Source: Symsagittifera roscoffensis (Eukaryota; Xenacoelomorpha; Acoela; Convolutidae). From it: 64,000 nucleotides of DNA. The position numbers and the translations under genes were made by a program. Shown in pieces: positions 1 to 11,384 of this stretch. Position 1 is the stretch's first letter. Each line of letters begins with the position of its first letter. The DNA lies in contig NC_087063.1 of NCBI RefSeq assembly GCF_963678635.1, forward strand, positions 33,058,599-33,122,598, in the 5' to 3' direction. The notes beneath the pieces were generated by a model. It was given only the letters and a program-made list of their open reading frames with translations. It did no database searches and was not told the DNA's origin.

Positions 1-299
1 CTGGTAAAATCCCACCCATTTTTGTCTTCACAGTCTAAAGTTAACCCAATGTGAAAGTTAACCCTACTACAAAAAAAAATCACCTCAATAACCTAAATTT
101 TTGTGAAATGAGAGAGCGTTTATTACATTTTCGACAGTGTAGTGTTTTATTACGAATCTTCTTTTTCTCTAACCTAACTCGCAAATAAAAAAGTATATTA
201 AAATTTTTCACTTATTTGGAAGTTTCACTGTATAATTTGAAATTGCATAGCATCTATTCTCTGCTTTATATGTGGCTAGTGTTTGGTACCTATTAAGCG
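1..299. other. AT-rich intergenic sequence, nothing recognised
   Basis: No open frame, tRNA fold or clear repeat was recognised here. Confidence 0.5.
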
Positions 300-470
300 T
301 CCGTGGCTGAGTGGTTAGTGTTTGAGACTGTTATTCTATCGGTCGCAGTTTAGAATCTCAGATGTGGCAGATTTTTGCTAATTCGAGGCCTCTTTCTAAT
401 TTTTCTTATTGCTTTTGTCGTGTTCTCGCTTATGTTTGCGATGCGAAGCTTCGCCTCAGTGTAAAAAACG
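300..470 (+). repeat. tRNA-like (SINE-type) repeat with palindromic end box
   Basis: The segment opens with a box A-like stretch (GTGGCTGAGTGGTTAGTG, about 305-322), and a degenerate box B-like stretch (GTTTAGAATCTC) follows near 349-360. It ends in the 12-bp perfect palindrome GCGAAGCTTCGC at 443-454, followed by CTCAGTGTAAAAA. The same end box recurs near 2447, 6007 and 9549, so this looks like a short copy of the composite repeat family of the first 10 kb. That a tRNA-derived head is present is inferred from the two box-like motifs; no complete cloverleaf folds. Confidence 0.5.
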
Positions 471-1677
471 TGTTTTGAAAACATCCAGTAAATTAGCCAA
501 TACGCAGGGATCTATCTTAACAGCTAATATCAAGATAATTAAGGTGAGTTGTTTTATTTTTCGGAAAAGTAAGATAATTATTTGATTTTTAAATTTCAAG
601 CTTTTGTTAAATGTTCCGATATGGTATTCCAATCCGTACTCCTCCCGTAATGACCAATTGCTATCTTCCCCCTACCGAAGCAAAAAAGATAAAAAGTTAC
701 AAAAAATACATTAGGAAAGGCAAGAAGATGGTTGATATGTTCATAGCACGCAATCAATTGACCGACTGAAGTTTGTTTTATATCGAGAGTATCGAGAAAA
801 TATTTGAAAAAGAAAAAATCGAAATAAATCAGAAATTTTGTTGCAAATTTTCGTTTGGGCGACCATTGCCTCAGCGAGGAAAGCAAGTAACAAGGGTGGG
901 TGCTCTAGCCATGTATTTGAATTCTAAAAACTGTTCTCCGCACGCATCACCTTAATATTGTACGCTATAGCTGTTTTTCCGTTTAGGACAGAAAAAGGTA
1001 ACTTTATGTGCCTCAGTTTTATTGATTCTTTCATTCTGAAAAAGCTATCTAAAATAGTGATATATATATAGGAAGTCATGTTATGGTAGGAAATAGACTC
1101 CAAGTTGCAAGTTGGGCGACAAGGTGGGAAAATATAAGTGCAAATATATGCCTTAGTAATTGATAATACTATGAACTTTGAGGAACACGTTTACTACGTT
1201 TCAGTTAAATTGAATGAATTTTGTGGACTGGTTAACAGGCTCAAACACTTGGGATCAACCGCACAATCTTTCAACCGTACGAAATAAAAAATTAGGTTGT
1301 ACTGTGCAGACAGCAAGGATCTCTCTAAATAATTAACTGAACAAATTGAATTTTTGAACAATATGATTTTCTAAATAATTTGCTATTCACTCCTTGTTGC
1401 ACCGTTACATGGGCGAAGACTCGATGAATTAGTAAGCTCCTCTTTGCACAAGTTGGATTTTTAAATTTCTAACAGATAACAGCCGACTGTTATTGGAGGA
1501 TATACATTCAACTTATTTTCTGATGGTTATTAAGAGTCTATGAAGATTCTTATATAGGCCGCAGGCTCAAATTTACTTTTGTGGAGTTTGAATTTTGATT
1601 TGTTTTTACATTCAGATCGTTTACTTTAATAATTTGCGAAAGTTAAAAGGTCACGACAAACGTCATCGACTTCTAGT
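471..1677. other. Intergenic, no gene seen
   Basis: Only short chance frames are present, with no recognisable domain. The region is T-rich like its surroundings and probably holds old unrecognised repeats. Confidence 0.5.
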
Positions 1678-1835
1678 TTCGAAAATGAACTTTAATTTTT
1701 AGAATTCCCAGGGAAATATTAATTTCACCTATTGATCCATTTTTCTCAAATTGGGTTACTTTTATCAAAAAGTGCCTATCATAGCTTGTTCTAGAAATTC
1801 CAAGAGCTTTAAGGGCATCTGTTTTCTCTAAGTAT
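1678..1835 (+). repeat. Dispersed repeat of about 160 bp, copy 1
   Basis: The block includes CTCAAATTGGGTTAC..TTTTATCAAAAAGTGCC..ATCATA and a later AAGAGCTTTAAGGGCATCT. Related blocks lie near 10850-11005, 11385-11560, 16865-17030 and 17525-17690. The similarity was judged by eye and copies are well diverged. Short frames through it on the minus strand are not taken as genes. Confidence 0.5.
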
Positions 1836-2004
1836 CTGTTTAAGGGCATCTTTTTTCTTGGAAATTCGAAAGCAGAGAATTTTTTTTCCAAAAACACGTC
1901 AGCTTTTTTTTCTGTTTAATTGCGTTTATTGACTCTTTCCCAACTGTCTGTTGGCTGTGTTTGGTGGTTATGGCATAAGTTAATGGTAACCAGCGTTCTG
2001 TTTA

Positions 2005-2476
2005 CTCTGCGATAAGCAAGGGAATTGCAATCGGTTACTAGCCTTTTTCCCGGTAAATAACTTTGTTCACAGAATGGTCAAAATTAGAAATGATAATTTT
2101 CAGTCAAGTTCATAGTAAATTCAATTTTCTTTGCTTCTCCAGCTCACTTGGTCTCGAAATAACGAATAAGCCTGGGATGGCAAAGGTGTTTATCTGCTTA
2201 TTGGCCTCATATTGTTTCATTTGACGAGCATATGGAGTTTTGAGGATGAGGGGACTTATTTAGAGAGAGAGGGATTTATTTTTTTTTCGGCTTAAAGGGT
2301 TTCTGCTAAAACATTTTCAGCTTTGGTACCGATTGGTATATTTTCGACCGATACTGATTGCGTATTCTATTGTCTTGGCATATTTTCAATCGACATTCCC
2401 GATTTTTTTTTCGATTTAGCGGTGATCTTGTTTTGTATCACAAGTGGTGCGAAGCTTAGCTTCGGCTCTGTGTAAT
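2005..2476 (+). repeat. Composite hairpin/tRNA-like repeat element, copy E2
   Basis: The modules in order are: a degraded hairpin box around TGCGATAAGCA at 2009-2019 followed by ATTGCAATCGG; a block CACAGAATGGTCAAAATTAG shared with the 2845 copy; a tRNA-like box starting CACTTGGTCT near 2148; a body with 'TTATTGGCCTCATATTG' and 'CGGCTTAAAGG' phrases; and an end box GCGAAGCTTAGCTTCG plus GCTCTGTGTAA at 2450-2475. The order of modules is the same as in the copy starting at 8619. It is non-coding and presumably a non-autonomous mobile element. Confidence 0.6.
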
Positions 2477-2844
2477 ATGTTATGCTTCAATCGCTATACT
2501 TCAATACCATAATACATTGCAATGCATCAGCGTTCTGTATATGCTTGTTATACTTTATATATTATACAAAAAGTCAGTTTTACTGTTTTTTATCAGAAAA
2601 ACTAAGCTCAAAGGGTTTTCGAAAATTTCAGAGCTTCGGCATGATTCGGAGTGTCGTGAGTGTTGCCTAATGCGGCCTGATGAGAGCCATTGTTGTAACT
2701 CTGAATTTTCAACCAATTGTTAAAATTGACAAGTTTGTTGAAATAAGCTAGTACCTTAATGAACTATCGAAAGCTCAATTGTAGCGACTAAACCTAGCAA
2801 AGATTTTCTCGCTTTTTAAGTACATTCCGTTGAAGGTGAATTAT

Positions 2845-3800
2845 CCCTGCGATAAGCAAGAGCATCGCAATCGGGCATTTGACTTTTTCCCCGTTAATAA
2901 CTTATTCACAGAATGGTCAAAATTAGAAGTTGTAAATTGAGGTTCAGTTCTTAATGAATTCAAATTTCTGTATTTTCCCGGCACACTTGGTCTGGAGGTA
3001 ACGCTTGGGACGGCAAAGGTCCTGGATTCGAATCTGACAGGACCTGTTTTTTTTTCAAATTGGAAATATTCCATTTCAAACACAAATTGTCGGCTGATGA
3101 TTTCTCTGCTTATTTTTAGTTGGCTTAGTTTGTCATTTTGTAGAACTGTGCTTTCTCAAGTTTTTTTGAACATTTTGGTTACCTTTTTTGTTCTGTTTAA
3201 CCCTGCTGTTTGTAATTTAGTTAACTTTGACTTCGTATTTTTTCGCTTGACAACTTTATTCTCCCCAAATGATGTCGGCCTGTTTTTTATCGGCTTAATA
3301 ACCTAATTTTAAGTTTATCGGCTTAATAACCTAAGTTTTAAGGGAAACCTTTTTTATGCTCACCTCTGGATCGCACAAAATGCTAAAAGCCTTAATCTAC
3401 ATTATAGTTTCTTGTTCATGACAACAGTTTATTTCGGTTTTTTGTTTCCGTTCTTTTTTCTCGGCCTAAACTATATCGGTTTACTGGCATCGTATTTTAA
3501 TTTTTGAAGAGCGAAAAAAGTTTGTTTGTGTTTTGAGGGTGAAAGGGTCTTTATAATTTCTTGTTAGTCTTAATTATTTTCGATTTTTTTTCCTTTTTCC
3601 CCTTTTTTGGGCTTAATAGATTCGGCATATTTTATATCGGCTTAATGACCTCATATTGTTTCATTTGACGAGCAAAATTAACTTTTTGTGCTTTCTGAGG
3701 GCGAGGGGGAATGGTTAATTTTTATTTAGTCTTAAGTCTTGTTGATTTTTTTCCGTGCTTAAGATTTTCTGCCACTTTTCAATTTCTAGGGTAATTTCTG
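2845..3800 (+). repeat. Composite repeat element, copy E3, with tRNA-like head
   Basis: A hairpin-box remnant (TGCGATAAGCA near 2848) is followed by a tRNA-like box at about 2978-3052. There CACTTGGTCTGGAGGTAACG resembles box A, GGATTCGAATCTGAC resembles box B, and a T9 run (a possible Pol III stop) follows. The body, 3240-3780, repeats the phrases 'TCGGCTTAATAACCTAA' and 'CCTCATATTGTTTCATTTGACGAGC'. No end box was found before the next hairpin at 3859. Short frames through it are not taken as genes. Confidence 0.55.
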
Positions 3801-3858
3801 ATCGTTTTTGTGAAAATGATTATTCGTATTTGCTTCATGTCTATTAGTAGTATTTATT

Positions 3859-4200
3859 ACACTTGCGAGAGCAAGTGTCTTGTAATCGAGAAGTAGACTT
3901 TTTTAACGTAAAAAACTTTTCGCACATCAATTTACCCTTGCTTAAATATTGAACCTTAAAAACTTCAACTTTCCTTCCCAGCTGCGCTGGAGGTAACGCG
4001 GTCTCTTTTGCACCCTAAGGTCTGGGGTTCGAATGCACTCTAAGGTCAAGGGTGAAAATCAGATTGTAGGGTTTTCTTTTGTCTGCTCAAATTTTGTCGT
4101 CTTAGTTGCCAAACTGATTTTTGTTTGTCCTGTAGGCAGGTATCATAATGTTTGCGAGAATTGTTCTTTGTAGTTTCAGGTGGGACTTAAAACTTTTTTA
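3859..4200 (+). repeat. Composite repeat element, copy E4: perfect hairpin and tRNA-like box
   Basis: The hairpin has arms ACACTTGC (3859-3866) and GCAAGTGT (3871-3878) around a GAGA loop. About 100 bp downstream is a tRNA-like box, GCTGCGCTGGAGGTAACGCG near 3980-4000, with box B-like GGGTTCGAATGC near 4024-4035. The stem sequence differs from other copies but pairing is kept. The downstream limit is uncertain; an end box at 6003-6040 could belong to this copy if the intervening 160-bp-type units are its core. Confidence 0.55.
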
Positions 4201-4309
4201 AAAAATTTTAAATATAAAATCCTTTTTTTTCGGCTCAACTGGTTTCTGCTCAAAGGTTGTTGGCTTTGTTTCCTCTTTTCGATTTGTTCCGTTGCTGTTT
4301 TAATTTTCA

Positions 4310-5760
4310 ACTGTCTGGCGTGGCATGTTTTCCTAGTCCATGCGTTTGGAAATTCTTTAGGGGAATATTTGATCCATATTTTTGGATTTTTTTTTTTCGT
4401 TTTCTCAATAACCACCCTGTCAAATTTGAGATATTGGTTTAGCGAAAGGAACAGATTGTGGTAAGCTGCTCTGAGTGAGTGGTTCCGCCCAAACTTTTTT
4501 ACCAATCCTAATTTTTTGAATGCGGCCCTAGAACCCCGAAATAGTTGCAGTCGATTAATTCCTCTTTGTGATGGTTTTATTTTAAAGATAGTAGCTAAAG
4601 GATATGGTAGTTAGTCTAATCCGTTTGGCAGACTTTTCCTTTTTAAACAGTCATCTAAAGTTCGATAAATGAACAATTTGCTTAGTTAAAAATAATGATT
4701 TCTGATGCCAAAAACGGCTCGTTAAGTGAGTAATCTGAAGGACCTGCTAGAAAAAAGGTAAAATGTCGATTTTTTTTCTCCAATTTTTGGCTATTTCATC
4801 TGGTCATTTGCCCGAAAGATAAATGAAAATGTTAAAGTTTGAATCCAGCGTAGTAATTGCCTTACTTTCTTCGTGTAGGTCATTCATAGCCACATGGAAT
4901 ATCAGAACTGAAATTTCTTCATGTATTTTGCCTCAGAGATTCATGATATGTTGAAAATTTTAACAAATTTTGCGTATATGTTACAAGAAAGCACTATATA
5001 AAATTTTCAAAAATGCCGTTTTTTCATTTCAACAAAAAATTTTGTAAGATGCTCTGTGGGCCCCTTGGGGCGCAGTAGAGAAGCATCCCACTCGAAATAA
5101 CCCAATAAATAAAAATAACGAAGTGATTTCTGAATTCTTTTCCTATCTTTTCCCCCTTTTCTCTCTTAGCGTTATTATTGCACTCGAAGGGCACAATTGT
5201 CATGCGAAACCGTTTTCAGCTATCCTGCCTATCCATTCAAGTTTGCTGCAGTGTGCGATGGCTTGTTGTGACTAAAAGTATGTCAAAAGTAAGGCTGGCA
5301 GGATGGGATGCAGACAGACTGGCTAGATTGCTATCCTGCCAATTGTGGTATCAGGATTTTAATCGGAACCTTAGGTTTTTGAAAGCCTACCTGCATAAGC
5401 GGCCTATGCCGTTTTTTAGAAAATAGTCGTGGCCTTCAAAAATTTCAAAGTCTTGAAACTTAGTCGGTTTTTTGAATTTTTGTACTTCTCGAAAACTACG
5501 CTGCCAATTATTATGTTAAGTGCTCAATCGAAAAAACCATTTTCAAGAATTTTCTCTGTTCCAGTGGCCATAACCTAATTTTTGCCGAAAAAGTTATGAT
5601 TTTCGACAAGTCACGTTTTTGAACTTTTGACCCTTTTTTCAAAATTACTGACTTATCAAATCTGAGATGAAGGGCTCTATCGAAATAACTATTTGCTAAA
5701 ATTTTTCCTGCAGAGGCGGCCAATAGTTCATTTTGTGTTAGAAAAATTTTATGTCCTTGG
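4310..5760 (+). repeat. Scattered monomers related to the 34.9-36.3 kb array
   Basis: Phrases such as 'GATCCATATTTTTGGATTT', 'CTGTCAAATTTGAGATATTGG', 'CTACCTGCATAAGCGG' and 'CTTCTCGAAAACTAC' recur here. Close counterparts lie in the array at 34940-36340, for example 'GACCCATATTTTTGGATTT' and 'CCTGCATAAGCGGTTACGCC'. The copies are diverged and separated. Frames of 60-110 codons on both strands here fall inside repeat sequence and lack any domain. Confidence 0.5.
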
Positions 5761-6002
5761 GGAAATTACAAACATATTTTAGTAGAGAAAGAGTTTGGTT
5801 TTTTAGTTTAAAAGGGTTTGGGCAAAGTCCAAATTTTGAAATTACCCATTTTATCCCGCATTAGCATATGGTACTACCAGCTAAATTTCAAGAAGGTACT
5901 GCCAGCTTTAGCTGGGTCCCTAGTTTTCTTTATCGAGACAAACTGAAGTTTTGGTTTACATTGTTTTTTTTCAACATTTTTTTGACATATTTTTATTTGT
6001 AT

Positions 6003-6040
6003 AGCTAGTGGCGGAAACTCTGCTTCGCCTCTGTGGTACA
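6003..6040 (+). repeat. End box of composite repeat
   Basis: GGCGGAAACTCTGCTTCGCC followed by TCTGTGGTAC is a diverged version of the GCGAAGCTTAGCTTCG plus CTCTGTGTAA box seen at 443, 2450 and 9550. Confidence 0.4.
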
Positions 6041-6394
6041 CTTGCTGTCGTTGTCTATTTTTATGCACAATTTTTTGGCTAAGTTTGTTGGATAATGTTC
6101 ACCGTTTTCTTAAATATTTTGAGTACAGTTTCATTGAATAAATGGCGCAGCGTGTTTGTAGAAAATAACTGTGTTAAGTCAGCATAACGTGAATAAATTT
6201 TCGATCGTTGGCAAATTCTCCCTTAAATCTATTATATATTTAAATGCGGGCTTCACTATCTCGCCATGTTTAAGCTTTTTCAATGTATTATTTTTGCATG
6301 TTTAAGCTATATCGTATATTGCAATGGTTAAGATTTTTTTTTCGATTTTCTAATTTGATTTTAGTGGTTATTTTACCGAGTTTAAGTTAAGCAG

Positions 6395-8255
6395 CCCAAT
6401 ATCGAATTAGGGGTTGCGAATTTGGCCTCCAATTTCGAATGCCCGAATAAATTTAGTTACCGAGATAAGTCGATTTTTGAGATTTTTTCAAAAATTTTCA
6501 GAAAACTTGAATTATTTCTATTCTTTAAAAATCTGAAATTCTCAACCCTGTAGTCAGGTTCTGTCAAAGTACTCTCAAGGATTGCGAATCTTGCCTGCAA
6601 ATATCACTGCTCAATTCTTTGTAGTTTTCGAGATATGACGTTTTTTGCGATTTTTTCCAAATTTTTTCAGAAAACTTGAATTATTTTTTTTCTTTAAAAA
6701 TCTGAAATACCCAACCCTGTAGTTAGGTCTTATCAAAGTACTCTCATGGATTGCAAATTTTGCCTCCCAATATGACTGCTCAATTCTTTGTAGTTTTCGA
6801 GATATGACGCTTTTTGTGATTTTTTTGCAAAATTTTTCAGAAAACTTGAATTATTTTTTTTTCTTTAAAAATCTGAAATACCCAACCCTGTAGTTAGGTC
6901 TTATCAAAGTACTCTCAAGGATTGCAAATTTTGCCTCCCAATATGACTGCTCAATTCTTTGTAGTTTTCGAGATATGACGCTTTTTGTGATTTTTCAAAA
7001 TTTTTCAGAAAACTTAAATTATGATTACTTTTTAAAAATCTGAAATTCCGAACCCTGTAGTTAGGTCCTGTCGGAGTACTCTCAAAAATTGCGAATCTTG
7101 CCTCCAAGTATGACCGCTCAATTTTTTGTAGTTTTCGAGATATGACGTTTTTTGCGATTTTTTCAAAATTTTTCTGAAAACTTGAATTATTTCTATTCTT
7201 TAAAAATCTGAAATTCCCAACCCTGTAGTCAGGTTCTGTCAAAGTACTCTCAAGGATTGCGAATCTTGCCTGCAAATATCACTGCTCAATTCGTTGTAGT
7301 TTTCGAGATATGACGTTTTTTGCGATTTTTTCAAAATTTTTCAGAAAACTTGAATTATTTCTATTCTTTAAAAATCTGAAATTCCCAACCGTGTAGTCAG
7401 GTCCTTTCAAAGTACTCTCAAGGATTGCGAATCTTGCCTCCAAATATCACTGCTCAATTCTTTGTAGTTTTCGAGATATGACATTTTTTGCGATTTTTTC
7501 AAAATTTTTCAGAAAACTTGAATTAATTCTATTCTTTAAAAATCTGAAATTCCCAACCGTGTAGTTAGGTCCCTTCAAAGTACTCTCAAGGATTGCGAAT
7601 CTTGCCTCCAAATATCACTGCTCAATTTTTTGTAGTTTCGAGATATGACGTTTTTTGTGATTTTTTCAAAATTTTTAGAAAGTTTAAATTAATTATTTTT
7701 CAAAATTTGAAACTCTCAACTCTATAGTTCGTTGTTGTCAGGGTACTCTAAAGAGTTGTATATCTTGCCATATGCGACTGCTAAACGCGAATGCTCAAAT
7801 GCTTTTAGTTTCCGAGATGTGACGTTTTTCGATTTTTTCAAAATTTTCAAAGAACTTATCTACAAAGAAATTCAAAAAATTTGAAACTTCTAAATTGATG
7901 AAGATACAACTTTTTTGTCAGCGTACACCCAGGCGTCTCAAATCTTGCCTCTTAATTTGAATGCTCAAATCCTTTTAGTTTCCGAGATAAGACGTTTTTT
8001 TCAATTTTTTTTCGGGAATCTTATGTTTAAAAAAAATCACAAAATTTTGGATTCCTAACCCTATAGTAGCGTGCTCTCAGGGACTCTCAGTGGTTGCAAA
8101 TCTGGCTTCCAAATTTCTGCAGAGGCCCATTAAGTTTTCGAGATGACACTTTTAAAATTGGAATTTAAAAAAAATTAAAAGTTCGAAATTACCAACCCTG
8201 TAATTGGGTGCAGTCAGAGTACACTAAAAGTTTGCAGATGTTGTTTGCAATATAT
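6395..8255 (+). repeat. Tandem array of about 168-bp units (11 copies)
   Basis: The landmark GAGATATGACG (or a close variant) occurs at 6462, 6631, 6799, 6970, 7137, 7305, 7473, 7640, 7814, 7984 and 8140, giving spacings of 169, 168, 171, 167, 168, 168, 167, 174, 170 and 156. Each unit carries 'TTCAGAAAACTTGAATTATT', 'AAATCTGAAATTCCCAACC', 'CAAAGTACTCTCAAGGATTG' and 'CTGCTCAATTCTTTGTAGTT'. The middle copies are most alike and the outer ones most diverged, as expected for an array homogenised by unequal exchange. A 123-codon minus-strand frame at 6904-7275 is a product of the repeat, not a gene. Confidence 0.9.
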
Positions 8256-8618
8256 GCGGTTTTTTTCATGAGTTGTCGAAAAATTTCGAAGCACCGAAGG
8301 TGAGTTAATTGCTAGTTTTGATTGATTTCTTAGTTTTTCAAAATCGTTTTTTTATCGGAAATGTCGTGAAGCTCCACTTTGCTTTTGTCTTTAACTTAAT
8401 CTCTATGTTATTTTTACATTCAGAGCTTGGCGTTGCTGAAGATAGCTTACTTAAAGATGGACTTGAAGATGTTTTTGTTCCTGCTATGAACTATACATGA
8501 ACTAAGGATTCAAGTGGTTTTAAACCCAAAAGCATCACACACAAATAAATATCGGCCGAAAATGATGTATATTTTATATATAAAAAAAGAAATTTCTGTC
8601 CTGAATCGATTGATTTTT
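8256..8618. other. Spacer between repeats, nothing recognised
   Basis: A 63-codon open stretch at 8309-8500 has no recognisable domain and is not called a gene. Confidence 0.4.
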
Positions 8619-9580
8619 ACCCTTGCGATAAGCAAGGGTTTTGCAATCGGGCACTAGTCTTTTTTCCGTAAAGAATTTTGTACACGGGACTCATTTCCTT
8701 GAAGCACTCATCACCTTTTCATCTCGACTCATTTCCTTGGAGCCTTTAAGCAACCAATTTATTGCTACAGATATATTTTGTGCTTGTTGGGATTTGAATA
8801 ATTTGTCCTGTTCGAATTTTTTGTCGTTTATAATTTAATGAACTCAATTTGTTAAAATTTCACGTTTGTTTCTTTTCTTTTTTTTGGTTTGATCGGTTTC
8901 GGCCAATATTATATCGGCTTAGTGGCCTCATATTGCGTCGTTCGATGAGTGAAACTGGTTTTTTTATTGCTTCAAGGGTGAATGGGACCTAATTACTTTT
9001 AAGTTTTCTTAATTTTTTTGAATTTTTTTTGTTAATTTTTGATTTTTTTTCGGCTTAGTAAGTTTCGGCTTTTATTGTATTGGCTCAGTGGTCTCATATT
9101 GCGCCGTTCCACGACCAAATTTTTTTATGTGTTTGTGGGTGTTTTGAGAGTGAGGGGATTTAATAACTTAAAAGTTTATTTTTCGGCCTATTGAGCTTCG
9201 GCCTATATTATATCGGCTTAGTCATATTGCGTCGTTCGAGGAGTGACAAAGTTTTGTGTGTTTATGTGCGTTTTGAGGGTGAGATGGACTTAATTTTTTT
9301 ATTAGTCGAAACGTTCTTAACATTTTGCGGCTTTTTTTCCGGCTTTATAGGTTCCGCTTTAGTGGCCTCGTATTGTATCATTTGACGGGCGATTAAAAAT
9401 TGTGTGTGTCTATGTACGTTTAATTTTCGTTCGATGAGAACTTCACATTTTTTTGTTTTGGCTTGTTTTTTGTTCCAAAACTAGCTCTTTTCATTTTGAT
9501 AGATCTATTTTTTTGTCATTCATTTTTTTCTTGTTCTGTTTCGCAATAGGTGCGAACCTCAGCTTTGTCTCTGTGTTAAA
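8619..9580 (+). repeat. Composite repeat element, copy E5 (most complete)
   Basis: A perfect hairpin has arms ACCCTTGC (8619-8626) and GCAAGGGT (8632-8639) around GATAA. It is followed by TTGCAATCGGGCACTAGTC. The body, 8880-9400, has four tandem-like units of about 130-170 bp, each with 'TCGGCTTAGTGGCCTCATATTGCGTCGTTCGA' variants. The end box near 9549-9580 reads GGTGCGAACCTCAGCTTTG plus TCTCTGTGTTAAA. A tRNA-like box is not evident in this copy. It is inferred to be non-autonomous and mobile; no coding frame with a known domain is present. Confidence 0.6.
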
Positions 9581-10481
9581 AATTCCGGAAATATTTGTCG
9601 GTGCCGAAAAAAGGTTATGCGAATAGATTTGATTTTCAGACTTTCAGCAATTGAATGTTGGCGCCTGACAACTAAATAATAGCTGAGTAAATTTGAGTAA
9701 ATGAAGCAAAATATCTTTTTAATTTTATTTTTCAAATTTTAATGCTGAAATTTATTGTTCTAAGTTCACAAGTTAAACCTCACAAACAAACTCTCTCCCT
9801 CTACTAACAAAAAACAATTAGTTCAGTAAATTCGCCCTAGAAAGGATTAGAAGATTGTATAGCCACTGATAATTTTTTGAATAACTTTTCTGGAACGGTT
9901 TTCAATTGAAAGTATCTTCAAAGTTGAATCAATTTTGGTCACCTTGGAAATTTTCTCCTGGTATAACTTTAATTGAGTGGAGAACATTCCGGATTAGGTT
10001 ATACCTCTTTCCTTCTCTGTAACTGCCTCAAGTTATTATGGTCAAGCTATCGGTTGCTAAGGCTATTTGAACGAAGCTCAACAAATTTTTTATGATAATA
10101 AATGTATATCACTAAAAATAATAATGCTGTGCATCTTGCAGAGGAAAATACGACCACAGTTATCATTGCGATAAAAGACTTTCGGACTTCGTAAACTAGG
10201 TTTGACATAAAGAGGTTCTTCATTTTTTCAAGTCTCTTTGCTCCTCTAAATACCTTGAAAAGGTATTTAGAAGAGCGTTTTTTCAACTCGGCCTTAAAAT
10301 CAACTAAAGTTGGTCTGAAAAAAAATTTTTGACCAATTTTTCATGAGACCGAGACAATGCATTTGGATTTTGCTAGAAACAGTCAATATCACAACTGATA
10401 GAATTGCAATTTGATACATTTTTGATCTTTTAAAACGAATTGAAAGATCTGCGAAAGAAAAAAAAACTTTTTTGATCTCAC
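9581..10481. other. Intergenic, no gene seen
   Basis: Minus-strand frames of 79 and 76 codons near 10047-10530 show no domain and no splice context. Nothing else was recognised. Confidence 0.4.
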
Positions 10482-10560
10482 GCTTGCGATAAGCAAGCAT
10501 TATCAAATCGGAACATAGACTCTTTTCCACCTGAAGAATTTGTCTAACTTAATCACTAAA
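10482..10560 (+). repeat. Hairpin box of composite repeat
   Basis: Arms GCTTGC (10482-10487) and GCAAGC (10493-10498) surround GATAA, followed by ATTATCAAATCGG and a CTTTTCC stretch as in the copy at 21684. The downstream part is not clearly of the same family. Confidence 0.5.
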
Positions 10561-10849
10561 TTTTTTTGTGCCAATAGGCATATTTGGTCGACAGAAACCG
10601 TATTTTGATTTACCGTTATTTTTGAAGTTAGGGTTTTTTGGTTGGTAACCGACTCGGAACTCAAATGAATTACCTTTTTTTATTACGTATCTGCCATGAT
10701 TGAAGTTAAGACGTCTTTTTAGGCTGTGTAGTTGTTTTTTGTTTGTTTTTCAGGAGTTTGATTTATTGCGGTTTGATTTTTGGTTTCTTTTGAAGTTCAA
10801 TTCAAAATTATTTTCAAATTTATGCTCTTTATTTGGAAAAAGTGACTGA

Positions 10850-11005
10850 ATTCTAGTTTCCAAAATAAGAATTGGATTTTTATATTTTTCAACTAATTAA
10901 AAATGTTACCCATTGACCAATTTTTCTCTCATTGGGTTAGTCAAAAGGAGCTGATCATAAAAGATTTTTGAAGTTCAAAGATTTTTAATGTGATGAACTT
11001 CAACG
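10850..11005 (+). repeat. Dispersed 160-bp repeat, copy 2
   Basis: It shares the CTCATTGGGTTAG..AGCTGATCATAAAAG..AAAGATTTTTAATG pattern with the copies at 1678 and 11385. Confidence 0.4.
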
Positions 11006-11384
11006 TGAATATTAGATATACTGAATTTCGAAATTTCAAATAGTTTAATTTTTTTGCTTAAAATAATTATTTGGCTCAAAGTTTTTTTTTTATTTGGCTC
11101 AAAGAAACATTTTTTTTGGCTTTTCTGTTTTATTATGCGTCGTTTGATGGACGATGAAAATTTTTAGAGTCATTGAACGTATAGTTCGACATGATTTTCG
11201 TTTTTTTTCGAGGAAAAGTCTTGAAATGCACTAATAACAAAAGAAGTGCATTCTGATTTATAAATGCACATAAATGCCCTTATGTATGTATTCACTTTTT
11301 CATTTCAAATTCATTTGCTAGAAGGTAGGCAAAATGTCCTTTTCAATCATGAAAGCTGAAATGGTACTTTCTATTTTCGGAAGT

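Noticed and set aside
2677-2710. CTGATGAG, resembling a hammerhead ribozyme core
   Set aside because: No GAAA following a stem and no matching cleavage-site strand; chance occurrence.
4176-4505. 109-codon minus-strand frame and overlapping + frames
   Set aside because: Inside dispersed repeat sequence, lysine/phenylalanine-biased by composition, no domain or splice context.
6904-7275. 123-codon minus-strand open frame
   Set aside because: Lies wholly in the tandem array and repeats itself with the unit; no domain.
6395-8255. CRISPR-like periodic array
   Set aside because: Units are contiguous 168-bp tandem copies without unique spacers, in a eukaryotic genome.
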